Positions 43,660-53,439 of a DNA stretch of 64,000 bases are shown here, piece after piece. The notes beneath the pieces are model-generated. The model had not been told where the DNA came from and ran no database searches. It saw only the letters and a program-made list of their open reading frames with translations. Position 1 is the stretch's first letter, and each line of letters begins with the position of its first letter. This DNA is from Trichoplusia ni. Its lineage: Eukaryota; Arthropoda; Insecta; Lepidoptera; Noctuidae. The stretch lies in NCBI RefSeq assembly GCF_003590095.1, contig NC_039482.1, forward strand, positions 8,759,657 to 8,823,656, in the 5' to 3' direction. A program made the translations under genes and the position numbers.

Positions 43660-43929
43660 TTGATCGATTGCACGTAAGTTATGCTTGATACGGTCATCAC
43701 TCATCTATGTTCTATTCTCCCATGTTTCAGAAGCCATCTTTAACCATCGTAACGGACAGTTAGAAGCTAAAAATTTGACAAACACTGAGGAGTATCCTAG
43801 CCTAGGAAACTGGGTCGAGGAGGTCAGATAGTCAGTTGCTTCTTGTCAAACACTGGTACTTAGCTGCATCAGGGTATTCTGGGAGCTGACCCCAACATAG
43901 TTGGGTAAAGGCTAGACTGATGATGATGA
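43660..43929 (+). mobile_element. 5S-SINE, decayed copy
   Basis: GTAAGTTATGCTTGATACGG is the damaged 5S-derived section, followed by the family body GGTCGAGGAGGTCAGATAG, CAAACACTGGTACTTAGC, the hairpin CCCAACATAGTTGGG and the GATGATGATG tail. The minus-strand 108-codon frame at 43832-44158 is partly antisense to this SINE and is not a gene. Confidence 0.75.
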
Positions 43930-43934
43930 GACAG

Positions 43935-44565
43935 TATAACAAAACAGGGCAGTGACATTTAAGGCGACCAGCACGGTTTATTCCAGACTTCAGCCTTAAA
44001 CAATTCAAAACTCTAGGAAATAGTAGCAAACGACGATCTAGATACAGATACAAACTCCAGAAACGAAGCAATCGGAATATAATATCCAAGATTGATAAAT
44101 GAAAAAGCGCAAAAACTATACGGAACAAGTTTGCAAGTCGAAGTACAACGTCTCCCAAAGTAGGACACTCAAAACTTTTGCCAGTTTTAGCAGATAGCGT
44201 GTGCGGGGCGAGATGTAGCGATTGTCAAGTTATACTTGAGTCTTTGATAGGTTTATTTCTAATGGAATTGAGTTCTTTGTCTCTTTTTAAATATGTGTTT
44301 TGTCTGCTACTTATTGTAGGGCAGTGTTTGCGATACTTTGCATTGCGTTTCCGTGGTCTCTGGTACAAGGGAAGGGTTAAGCACTCCTGTGGTTTCACCG
44401 GTAAAATTCATTAAAACCGTAGAGATGTGACTCCCGCCATCTCCAGGGCGCAAGAGGTCCCATTTAAAAAATATTTAAAATAGCACACCCAAGTATGTAC
44501 AGAACTGTACAAACTATCGGCAATTTTCACATTAGCGAGTTTTCTATGATTTCCCAATTTATTCT
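43935..44565. other. Non-coding stretch
   Basis: Nothing recognised. Confidence 0.45.
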
Positions 44566-44569
44566 TATA

Positions 44570-44797
44570 ACTAGCTGTGGTTAGAAGATATAAGATAGGA
44601 ATTTTTGAACGGAAGCCCTCGAAGTTGAATATTTTTCCCCGTTCTTGTCAAATTTTCCATTGTATCTTCGCTCCTTTTAGTCGCAGCGTGATGGTTTATA
44701 GCCTTAAGCCTTCCTTTTTTTTCTATTTGGAGCAGTAGTTCCTGAGATTAGCGCGTTCAAACAAACAAACTCTTCAGCTTTATATATTAGTATACAG
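44570..44797 (+). mobile_element. LEP1-like Helitron, second subfamily
   Basis: ACTAGCTGTGGTTAGAAG start, then TCCATTGTATCTTCGCTCC, GATGGTTTATAGCCTTAAGCC, GAGATTAGCGCGTTCAAAC and the end AGCTTTATATATTAGTATAC. Close to 35951-36200 with a different middle. Confidence 0.75.
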
Positions 44798-44799
44798 AG

Positions 44800-45365
44800 T
44801 ACAGATACAGATTTGACCCTAATGTTCGGGGAAAGACACCTGAGACATCTGTCGAGAAAACCATACACGATCTTTTTAAAAATAAGCAGAAATAAACGGT
44901 ATTCTTCTATCCAACTTTGAACGCGTTATACCGATTTTTGACGTTATCTAAGTAAAACTATTATGGCATTTAGGTATACATAAACGCCTGCCTCTATAAC
45001 TTGTACCTCAATAAAAGGAAAGAAGGCATAGAGGTATGTAGGGCGCGTGAGCTGGGTCCTGATCGGACATCGCGCAGTTAATTTTTATGTCACGAGCCTC
45101 GGGACGCTGGCAATAGGTAACTGACTACAATGTTACAATTACGTCCAATGAATTTTATTGTAGCTCTTAATGTTTAATGTGATCTAGTCGGTTATGGCAG
45201 TGGCTCTGTTCGTGTTCTGATCTTGAAAATTACGGTTTTTTTGGCCCAATGTTTATCGTGGCTAAAAGACGGATGGTTCTTTCTTGGGTTTCACCCACTT
45301 GTATCCGTTTAAAGAATCTAAATTTAAGAAATAAAATAAAGGTAGAGATAAATGATCTGGAAGAG
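44800..45365. other. Non-coding stretch
   Basis: A mildly GC-rich patch at 45035-45110 (GGGCGCGTGAGC, CATCGCGCAG). Nothing else. Confidence 0.4.
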
Positions 45366-45369
45366 AAAG

Positions 45370-45410
45370 GGAGACCTTTGCTCAGCGGTGGAATCCAAAA
45401 CAAGCGACAT
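45370..45410 (+). repeat. LINE 3'-end-like fragment
   Basis: GGGAGACCTTTGCTCAGCGG followed by TGGAATCC resembles the CCTTTGCCCAGCAGTGGGA phrase near the end of lepidopteran RTE ORFs; also at 61585. Too short for firm assignment. Confidence 0.4.
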
Positions 45411-45414
45411 TATA

Positions 45415-46420
45415 AAAGAAGTTAGGCCGGTAAGTAGTATTTTCTGAATGTAAAAACACAATCAAATCGGTCAGCTCTCTTAGTGAATTTTCTCTTTTGT
45501 TTTCATTTCAAATTTCACATTTCAAAGAGTTAATGACATGCAGTCATAATTTTTTTAACCGAATTCACTAAACAAGGTCTGTGGTATAGCTATAAAATGT
45601 ATCGTTTTAATTGAAGGGCAAGGTAGTACAAAAAACATAATTGTATTCTCTTAACAAGGCCATTAAAAAAAAACTCCTTGTAAAAAGAAAATATTTCCCT
45701 TTAGGTTGCACTTAAGCTGCTTTATAGAGACCGTTCTTTATCTTATTAAACTATTATTTAAACACAAAAACTGGTATTCCTTTTGACTTTTAAGATAGAG
45801 TATATTTAACAAAATAAAAGCTAGGTTCATTTTAAGACCCCATTCCATACGTAAGCGCTATTTCTTTTTATTTTACTTTATGGCGTACATGTCGTAACCG
45901 CCATGATGCCATTATTATGACCATAGAGTAGCAGTAGTTTTACAATGTTGTGACGTAATGTGCTCTCGTGGCATAGACAATTTTATTGTTGTTGGCCGGT
46001 TGGCTTTATTTTGTAGCCCTTGTTTGGTTGTAGAAAACATTATTTTTGTTTTCTTTTTTATGTTCTATGTTTTGATTTACGTGTTTGAATGTTGCTTTTT
46101 TATTTATTTAGTTAATAATAAATTGATGGACACGAAAATTAATTAATATAAGTAGCATAATATTTGGAGCGAGGCAAAATTTTCTTTAAAAATCTTCAAT
46201 AAGATGGCATTTTTTTTATTTTCAGTGCCTGTCTGTACAAGTTGAAAAGATAGAACAGAAAATTGTTGTTTATTTTCAATGCAACTATTTTATTTTCCGT
46301 TAAAAATTTTGGTTATATTTAAAAATTAAAACTAAGTCACAGTTGCTGAAGAACGTGTTTAATTCACAAATGCGCGCCACGACAGAGATTGCAGTTTGGC
46401 TAATTTCCGCGTCACGATCG
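45415..46420. other. AT-rich non-coding stretch
   Basis: Nothing recognised. Confidence 0.45.
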
Positions 46421-46424
46421 CAGA

Positions 46425-46462
46425 GGGAGGTGGGGTGAGAGGAGGGAGGGGGGAGGGGAGGG
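46425..46462 (+). other. G-quadruplex motif
   Basis: From 46444 the plus strand has G3-A-G6-A-G4-A-G3 (to 46462), preceded by GGG and GGGG runs from 46425. Four G-runs of three or more joined by one-base loops is the strongest form of the quadruplex motif. The segment before it (GCGCGCCACGAC, CCGCGTCACGATCGC) is CpG-containing. No gene start is visible nearby. Confidence 0.75.
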
Positions 46463-46464
46463 TG

Positions 46465-47335
46465 ACATAATGTAATGTGTTTATATTTTCATGTAACCAA
46501 TATAGTGTAGATCATAGTGTGCTTTTATAGTTATAGTGTTGCCATAACACAGTGGGATTTTTGTACGAGTATGTCATTAACAAGTTATGTTTGGTCAGGT
46601 TGTGTGCATCCGCAAATTACACATTTTTTTTGTTGCACATTGTTCTTAAATTTAATCAAAAAAACAATTTATTTATTTCCTGACGATGCTTGATATAGAA
46701 CCGACTGATAGTTTTTTATTTGTAAATGTCGGTGGCAGTATTTTTCACACTACAAAAATTACGAAGACATATTAAAATCCACCAGGTTCTAGTCAGGTTT
46801 TTGCAAATCAAGAAGACTCCGTTCTATGCTGTGTACATAGCTAACGTGTAACGAACTTCCCCAAAATTTTCAAACAGAATTTCGAAATTTCTATCGACAT
46901 TTTCCGTCATTGCTGTTAATGTATCAAGAATCTAGACCACAAGAGTAGGCTGAGTCTTGACATTACCTATCTCCGCAGATCCCTCTTGTCTAGCCTTCAT
47001 CTAATTACAAAAAGGTAAACTTAATCGTAATTTGAGAAGGATCTAAAAAATATACGTGCGCTGAGTGTGAGCTGTAATTGTTGGGACCCGTACGTGTCCT
47101 GCCGAAGGTCAAAGGTCATAGGGTTCAGTTAGTCCTCTGAGTTTTAGATAGAACGGTTTTTGTTTGGCAAGACATGTTCAGAGTTTTTACCGTTTGTCGG
47201 CTTGCGAACAACTAGAAGATTTTGTTACATTTTTTGAATGCTTGCTTGATGATACATGTATTGTGTTTTGTTGAATTAAGTTTAAGCCATTTTTCGTTGC
47301 GACTGTGTCTTTCTTTTGAAGTCTTTTTTAGAATT
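46465..47335. other. Non-coding stretch
   Basis: Nothing recognised. Confidence 0.45.
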
Positions 47336-47339
47336 CCTT

Positions 47340-47555
47340 TAACGGTAAAAACCGGACCCTATGACTAAGGATTCGTCTGTTCGTCACTGTTGTGTCTAAT
47401 AAACCGTTGAACCGCTAAATCGTTAAATAAATATTAAGGTTAAGCAACGTTTCATACATCCACACAGATGGGTGAAAGATATTTATCTTACCGTCTTTGC
47501 ACGGAACCCTCTTTATCTCGAGTCCAACTCGCTTTTAACTGCTTTTTTACCATGC
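47340..47555 (-). repeat. RFA
   Basis: GGTAAAAACCGGACCCTATGAC, TTCGTCTGTTCGTCACTG, GCACGGAACCCTCTTTATC and the end CGAGTCCAACTCGC. The first 10-20 bases of the unit are lost. Confidence 0.65.
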
Positions 47556-47559
47556 CTTA

Positions 47560-48045
47560 TTTGGCAAAATCATTCAAGACTCCTAGTTGTCTCACAATTA
47601 GCGTCCTTTCATCTTTTCTCCATTATCTTTCCAATAATTTGAGGCCAGTTCAACATGTATCTACCATTATCCTCAAAATGCCAATTTCATTAACAATCTA
47701 GTCGCGACCAGAGACTATTGTGGATATTTGGAAATTCAGGCATCATTAAGCCATAGACCGTTCACATTCGCTTCATTTGCAAACACACTGGTTGTATTTA
47801 GAAATTGGGAAGCTGCACTGAAACCATTTTCATTATTATTATTATCTTTTGCATACGTATGTACTGTTTAGTTACATTTTTTTGATGATTTCAACGTTTA
47901 CTGATATTGTATGGAATCATGTTTTGGAATGTCTTGTTCTTTTACACTTTAGTTGTTCTTGGTTGTTTCCTTTTCTCTTCGTCTCGCTTTTAGTATTTAC
48001 TGGTTTTGGTATTTGTAAAACATCCAGTCAAATATTTTGATCATC
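47560..48045. other. Non-coding stretch
   Basis: Nothing recognised. Confidence 0.45.
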
Positions 48046-48049
48046 ATGC

Positions 48050-48359
48050 TTAACCCTTAAATACCTCGAGTATCAATTTTGATACCGAACTTTCAAACCG
48101 AATGTATACTTGTAATTCGTGTTTTTTTTAAATGTTAGGCTGATTTATAATATTATTGCATAGTGTCGTTTACATTGAAATAAAAAAAAAAGTCTAATGC
48201 CTGAAGTATCAAAATTGATACCAGTTTTTTTTTTCGAAATATGTATATGAAATACATACTATGATTTTTTTTATTATTTTTCCAATTATCTAGCTCCTGC
48301 ACAGAATACACCTATATTTTTTTTAATTTAATTTGAAAAATCAGGCTTCTAAGGGTTAA
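48050..48359. mobile_element. piggyBac-like non-autonomous element (TTAA target)
   Basis: TTAA at 48050-48053 and 48356-48359 flank ends that read inward CCCTTAAATACCT and, on the other strand, CCCTTAGAAGCCT (10 of 13 matching). TTAA target duplications and CCC-starting TIRs are characteristic of the piggyBac superfamily. Inside, a palindromic motif occurs twice in the same orientation: CTCGAGTATCAATTTTGATA near 48066 and CTGAAGTATCAAAATTGATA near 48201. No ORF; about 302 bp without the duplication. Confidence 0.7.
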
Positions 48360-48479
48360 AAGCACGTAACTTTTTTATAATAAGCTGTCGGGGATCCAAC
48401 GATTTTTTGCTCGAAACGGTGATAATTCATAATGATTTCGTTTTAGAGTTTTTTTTCATTTTTAATTCATCCTTTTATC

Positions 48480-48614
48480 ATACTAATATTATAATCGATA
48501 AAGTTTTTATGAATGGGTGTTTGTTCCTCTGACAGATATTTTTATCCCGATTTCAATAAATCCCGTGGGATCATTTTCGATTCGCAGTGTGCGGGCCCGT
48601 GGGCAACCGCTAGT
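48480..48614 (-). mobile_element. LEP1-like Helitron
   Basis: Plus strand begins ATACTAATATTATAATCG, then GGGTGTTTGTTCCTCTG, AATCCCGTGGGATCATTTTC and ends CGTGGGCAACCGCTAGT. A short copy with both ends recognisable. Confidence 0.75.
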
Positions 48615-48619
48615 GTAGC

Positions 48620-49030
48620 CCAAATGTGTGGGCTCAAATGGTGAAAATATCATTTCAAAATCTTTAAATATACATGTGTGGGCTTGTCCAATTAAAATAG
48701 AACTTGTTAAAACTGGAATAAAAACCAACAAAATCAAATTATAATCTTCATTTTTATGTCAAAAGTTAAGTCCATATAAACTTCAATTCCGAAAGCTCAT
48801 CATAATTAGGCCGAGTTTTTTAAGCTCTGTCCTGAACTTTCAAGAATCTGGAAGCTTAATTAAAATGTTTTATGAAAATACATTTTTTTTGTACAAATTG
48901 TTAAAAAAGGTAATATACCTGTTGTGTGCAGATTGGCTTGGAGTTTCTGTCTAGTGTTTATGTTATACAATAAACCTAGACGGGTCTGTGGAGGGGCGTT
49001 TCTTTGTATATACGTTGTTGGAGATCCGGT
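48620..49030. other. Non-coding stretch
   Basis: Nothing recognised. Confidence 0.45.
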
Positions 49031-49033
49031 GTA

Positions 49034-49240
49034 AATAGGATGGCTGAGTGATTGCGGTCACCACGTCAAACCCACTGTGCGAAACATGTCACGGGTTCGA
49101 TCCTCGTGTAGATCAAAGTGTTTCTGCCATCCGCAAACGCCTGTACTGAGTCCGAATATGTTAATGCATGTGACTTCAATGATTGTGCAACCTCCGCGAC
49201 AGAAGGAAAAATCCGTAGTTCTGTAATCGCCTTTTTAAAA
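49034..49240 (+). mobile_element. T2 SINE
   Basis: GGATGGCTGAGTGATTGCGG (box A changed), GGTCACCACGTCAAACCCAC, CGGGTTCGATCCTCGTG (box B intact) and GCATGTGACTTCAATGATTG. Confidence 0.75.
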
Positions 49241-49244
49241 AGAA

Positions 49245-49620
49245 CAATTATATTCGTTAAAATCGCGTCCTTTTCTTCCATACATTAAATCTATATAAAT
49301 AAACTCCACTTTGAAGTGCAGTTTATAATTAAAACTAATAAATACAGCAGTCTCATTAAGTCACTTCGCGTTATTTATGGTGGCTCCATCTCTCATCAGG
49401 ATATTTATGGTTGGCGGGAGACTGTTTTGGGTCACTTGGAGTCCAGGTGATGGATATTGGCTATTGTGGGGTAGTGGGATGGTGACGGGATAGTTTGTTC
49501 GAGATTTTTGAGGTATTGGTATTTTTTGTGGTGAGAGTTCAATAGAAGAGAAAGTTTTTTGGGATTCCGTATCTAAAATATATAGAAGGCATGTGTGTAG
49601 GTATATTGCACTTATTTGTT
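49245..49620. other. Non-coding stretch
   Basis: Nothing recognised. Confidence 0.45.
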
Positions 49621-49624
49621 ATTT

Positions 49625-49838
49625 ATTTATTCCATATACCCATATACACACAACGCCATGTACTCTCAATTTAAGCAAAGCAGGTGTTATGAGTAATAGA
49701 CAGGTGATCAGACACTCAACTATTTACAAACGCATACATATTAAAGATGCATACATACAATGATCTTTCATCACACAAACATATGTCCTGAATGTGGATC
49801 GAACTCTCGACCACTAAACACTGGACAAATGGGCCAAT
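49625..49838 (-). mobile_element. T1 SINE, decayed
   Basis: CACACAACGCCATGTACTC, GACAGGTGATCAGACACTC, CACAAACATATGTCCTGAATG and TGGATCGAACTCTCGACC on plus. The box regions are mutated. Confidence 0.7.
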
Positions 49839-49839
49839 C

Positions 49840-50835
49840 AATACTACTAGGCGTGATAATTATATTGAGGATTATGATTATTCTCATGAATATCATTCGA
49901 AATGGTACCACGCATTTCTACTGCAACATTTACAAAAGCCAAATAAACCGCATTAAAAGCAAGCATCAAGAATCAGTAGGCAACCAGGATAATGCCATAA
50001 TATCAGAATGCACACGTACAGCGGAACCAAGTTAATTAGCACGCCGCCATTTAATTCAGACATTTATAAGCAAGGCCCACAAAAAGTTTTTTTACTCTTT
50101 TCACGGTTTTTCTAAATTAGAACGTTTCATTTTGGTGTCCGAATGATTTTTCGCAAATGGGAAATGAAATCGGTAGTCATAATAAGAGGAAAATATATAT
50201 TTTAATACTCGTGTAATCTTTCGGCTATTCGCTGAAAATAATGGCGTTATAATTTTACTAATTTAAACAATCGGTCTTATAAAGATCTAGCAAAATAAAA
50301 ACATCATGCCATTTTTTTTGGCGTCGGCGCAACATGTCTTTTTCTTCCATACCTTTCTATCTGACATCATCTCACAAGAAACACTTCTTGCAGCCATAAG
50401 TATCATCCTTCACACAATCCGTCCATCGTTTCTATGGTCGTCCTCTTCCCCTACATATCCAGGAAAAATACAATTGCAGAGCTATAGTCCCTATTTGAAC
50501 CATAATTAACCTATTTTACTATTTGATTCCACATAAAGAAACTCCTACAAATCCAAGATGGACGCGTCGATCGATTTTATATAAGGAAAACAGAATTAGC
50601 TCCGGCTCTGGCCTACATACACAAATAAATAATAAAGTCAGGTAATTGTCTGAGACCTAACATCGATGGTTAGACTTAATGGCTTTTAGAAATCTAAATT
50701 ACCTAGGTTTTGATTCGTCATCGTTTATTTATGAAGTTAAATAGATTTCCTGCGAAACTAAAATCGTACTAGTTTTATAAATGTGAGAGTAGCTCCGTCT
50801 TTTTGCTAAGTTTGTTTTTAAGCCTGTTCAAATAA
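49840..50835. other. Non-coding stretch
   Basis: Nothing recognised. Confidence 0.45.
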
Positions 50836-50837
50836 TT

Positions 50838-51005
50838 TAATAATTGTGTCGCGGGGGTTTTCACAAACGTTCAAGTCACATGCACAAAGACATAGGTACT
50901 TATTGCAAGTATTCGTAGATAAGCGCTTGTCCTCCGTCGGAATCGAACGTGCGAAATCTCGCGCACGGTGGGTTTGGCGTGGCGAACGACACCAATTCGG
51001 CGATA
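50838..51005 (-). mobile_element. T2 SINE
   Basis: GTGTCGCGGGGGTTTTCAC, CAAGTCACATGCACAAAGAC, GCGCTTGTCCTCCGTCGG, AATCGAACGTGCGAAATC and ACACCAATTCGGCGAT. Confidence 0.75.
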
Positions 51006-51009
51006 AAAT

Positions 51010-51665
51010 TTGTGATGACCATAGTTTGAAGTGCGAATAAGTGTAAAGCGCTCGTAACTAATTAAAACTACAGAAAAGAAAGAATAATGTGAGAGTAACT
51101 TTGCTGTCTGCTATGCTTTGATTCCGATTCAATAAACTCGTTCGGGAAGAATGTCTTAAGTTTGTAGTTTAGAAAAGGACACGCTATTTTTCGTCCCGAC
51201 AATCGAAATTCAAGCGAGCGAAGCCGCACGCAATGCCAAGTTAATAATAATGATAGTTAATTGTCTAGTTTCTGACTAACCTCATCGATATTATCGTTAC
51301 CTATGAAGCATTTGATTCATCGTTTGTTTTCAAAGTAATTTTCCGGAACGACATTGATTTTTTTGTTTGCTTTGTGTGAGTAATAATGCCTTATTAGGCC
51401 TAATGGGTATCCATAATGTTGGTATATGAGAGTGTGACTCATATGCCATGTATTTTGATCAAGTTGAGGTGGTGTGCGTTTCAGGATTTGAAATCTAATG
51501 TTGTGAAGAGCGTAGAGAGAAGAGAGAGTGTGTGTAATGTATTGAAAGAGATTTCTAAGTTTTCTTCGATTATCTTAATAATTGGTTAAGTGCGTCTCGC
51601 ACTTGTGACTCTGAAATTTCGGTGCAAATATACATATATAATAATAGGCTAAAGGAAAATAAGTT
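51010..51665. other. Non-coding stretch
   Basis: Nothing recognised. Confidence 0.45.
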
Positions 51666-51669
51666 GGTT

Positions 51670-51745
51670 GAGTAAAAAACGGACAGAGCACCGAGCCTCA
51701 GTATTAGAGTTCCGTTTATATCCTTTGGATATGGAACCCTAAAAG
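51670..51745 (+). repeat. RFA end fragment
   Basis: GAGCCTCAGTATTAGAGTTCC, TATCCTTTGGATATGGAACCCT. Confidence 0.65.
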
Positions 51746-51854
51746 TGTGAAACTTTCAGGGCTTCCGATTTTAGATTTTTTTCAACTGTTTTGGAACGTC
51801 CGTACGTATTGAAAAATATTTAAATGTACTAGTTTAGCAGTCTAGAACAGAACT

Positions 51855-51921
51855 TAAAATACAAGCTTTGTTTAGTTTGGGACGAGATGGCGTTGTGTGA
51901 GACTTGGGGAATATTATATTG
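51855..51921 (+). mobile_element. T1 SINE 3' fragment
   Basis: ACAAGCTTTGTTTAGTTTGG, GACGAGATGGCGTTGTGTGAG and a short ATATTATATTG tail. Confidence 0.65.
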
Positions 51922-51924
51922 TTT

Positions 51925-52160
51925 TCAGACAGAAAAGTACTAAGAACAGTCTTAAGTAAATCAACTGCTGTTTCATGAGCCATAGGTACAATCATTAAGA
52001 AAATAAGCAAGAAAGGCAGAAATGTATAAGAAGGGTCAAAGTTCTGAGTGCTACTTAACGAATATCATAAAATTATGCCTATTAAGTTATATTAGGTCAT
52101 TCTAGACCGCCGACCTCAGAACAACATCAAACGTATTGATTTTGACGTGAAATATATCTT
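51925..52160. other. Non-coding stretch
   Basis: Nothing recognised. Confidence 0.45.
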
Positions 52161-52162
52161 TT

Positions 52163-52468
52163 TTAGGGTTTCGCACCCAAAGGGTAAAAACGGAACCCGA
52201 TAACCAAGGCTTTGTCTGTCCGTTACCAGGCTATATCTCATGAACAGTGAGTGATAGAAAGATAGTTGAAATTTTCATGTATGACGTAAATCTGCTGCTG
52301 TTAAAAATAAAGATGGAGGTGAAGCAAAGAGGTTTTGGTGTCATAGATTTGTTGGTGGCTACCAATATATTATTTGTCACCTAACCAATGTGTTTATTTC
52401 AATCTTATTTGTAAGGGATCTATGTGTAGCGAGTCCGACCGACACTTAACCGCTTTTTATAGGTTTTT
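52163..52468 (-). repeat. RFA, reference full-length copy
   Basis: Starts CTTTTTTAGGGTTTCGCACCC with an internal stem GGGTTTCG...CGGAACCC, then TTTGTCTGTCCGTTACCAGG, GCTATATCTCATGAACAGTG, GATAGTTGAAATTTTCATG, and ends TGTGTAGCGAGTCCGACCG and CACTTAACCGCTTTTTA. About 305 bp, no ORF. No target duplication or TIR is obvious, so the class is open. Confidence 0.75.
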
Positions 52469-52552
52469 TATTAATATTTACTACTAAAGTTTTTACAGAA
52501 TTCCAGACCTAATTTTAAGAGCTTACCATACTCTTTCCACTAATATTATCTC

Positions 52553-52609
52553 GGTTGTGGGAAAGAGACGTCGCTCTATGATTTATAGCTCTGTCCCGCT
52601 TCCACAACC
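52553..52609. repeat. PAL family palindrome, best copy
   Basis: GGTTGTGG at 52553-52560 is exactly complementary to CCACAACC at 52602-52609. The intervening 41 bases continue the pairing in part (GAAAGAGACGTCGCTCTATG versus TATAGCTCTGTCCCGCTTCC). Confidence 0.7.
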
Positions 52610-52773
52610 ACTACAGTCGTTGTTCCAGTCTTCTAAATATAGGGCTAGCAGATAGGTATCCCGAGATCAAGTATTTTTTCTTATGGAACTTTGCCCATAT
52701 CAATTTATTACTTAACTTTAGTTATAGTATTTTAGAGCAGTTCTGGTTTTATAGATAGTTAAGTTTTTTGTGT

Positions 52774-52820
52774 AGATAATCTTCAATCAAAAATTAAGAG
52801 TTTTTGATTATAGATTATCT
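52774..52820. repeat. Hairpin with 20-base arms
   Basis: AGATAATCTTCAATCAAAAA (52774-52793) pairs with 52801-52820 at 18 of 20 positions around a 7-base loop. AT-rich; no other copy seen. Confidence 0.7.
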
Positions 52821-52824
52821 GTTT

Positions 52825-53360
52825 TTATGAAGAGTAAAGTTATGCTTTTCTCCGTTGTTTCAAATGGTTTACTACAACTGCTGTATAAAATAAATAATAA
52901 AATTAAATATCTTCTTTATATAATTTATTGAGACATCCTATTTTATACTTATGATCAATTCTTCGAGTGTTCCAAAAAGCCAAATTGGTTCTAATAGTTT
53001 CTTGGGTTCAGTTCTCAAAGGGTAGAAACGAAACAAGGCTAAGCAATGTTACTACGGTTATAAATAAGATGAGGGACCAAATACAGCTTTTCGTATACGT
53101 CGTCATTATTTTTCGTAGACAGAAAACCCAATCTTTATTAGGTGTGTTGGTTAGTTTCTGAAAATTAACAACAGTCGATGTTTTTGGTAGCAAACCACCA
53201 AAAACCTTCAAATCAGCCAGGAATAATTCCCCAACTGTTCTGTATGGCACAGTGCACGCCTAACAAAAGTAATATTTCAGACTGGCGGGTAAACACTAGT
53301 TAAAAACTTCACGTCACTTGGCCAATTTAAGTTCGCTAACTGCCCCACTTTGGGCGGTTG
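52825..53360. other. Non-coding stretch
   Basis: Nothing recognised. Confidence 0.45.
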
Positions 53361-53365
53361 TTTCG

Positions 53366-53436
53366 AGTGTTGCCACAAGTTCGTCACATCGCACTCTAAC
53401 ATAAATATCGCTGACTTATTTGTTGTTGGCAACACT
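53366..53436. repeat. Inverted repeat, 10-bp arms
   Basis: AGTGTTGCCA (53366-53375) and TGGCAACACT (53427-53436), perfect, 51 bases apart. Possibly coincidental. Confidence 0.35.
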
Positions 53437-53439
53437 GTT

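Noticed and set aside
43832..44158. Longest open frame (108 codons, minus strand)
   Set aside because: Its C-terminal part (CWGQLPEYPDAAKYQCLTRS) is the antisense translation of the 5S-SINE body; no conserved domain elsewhere.
45380..45434. Exon ending at GGCCG|GTAAGTAG
   Set aside because: The upstream sequence resembles a LINE 3' end and no acceptor is evident.
53366..53436. Functional stem from the 10-bp inverted repeat
   Set aside because: Arms are short and 51 bases apart; expected by chance in 64 kb. Kept only as a low-confidence feature.
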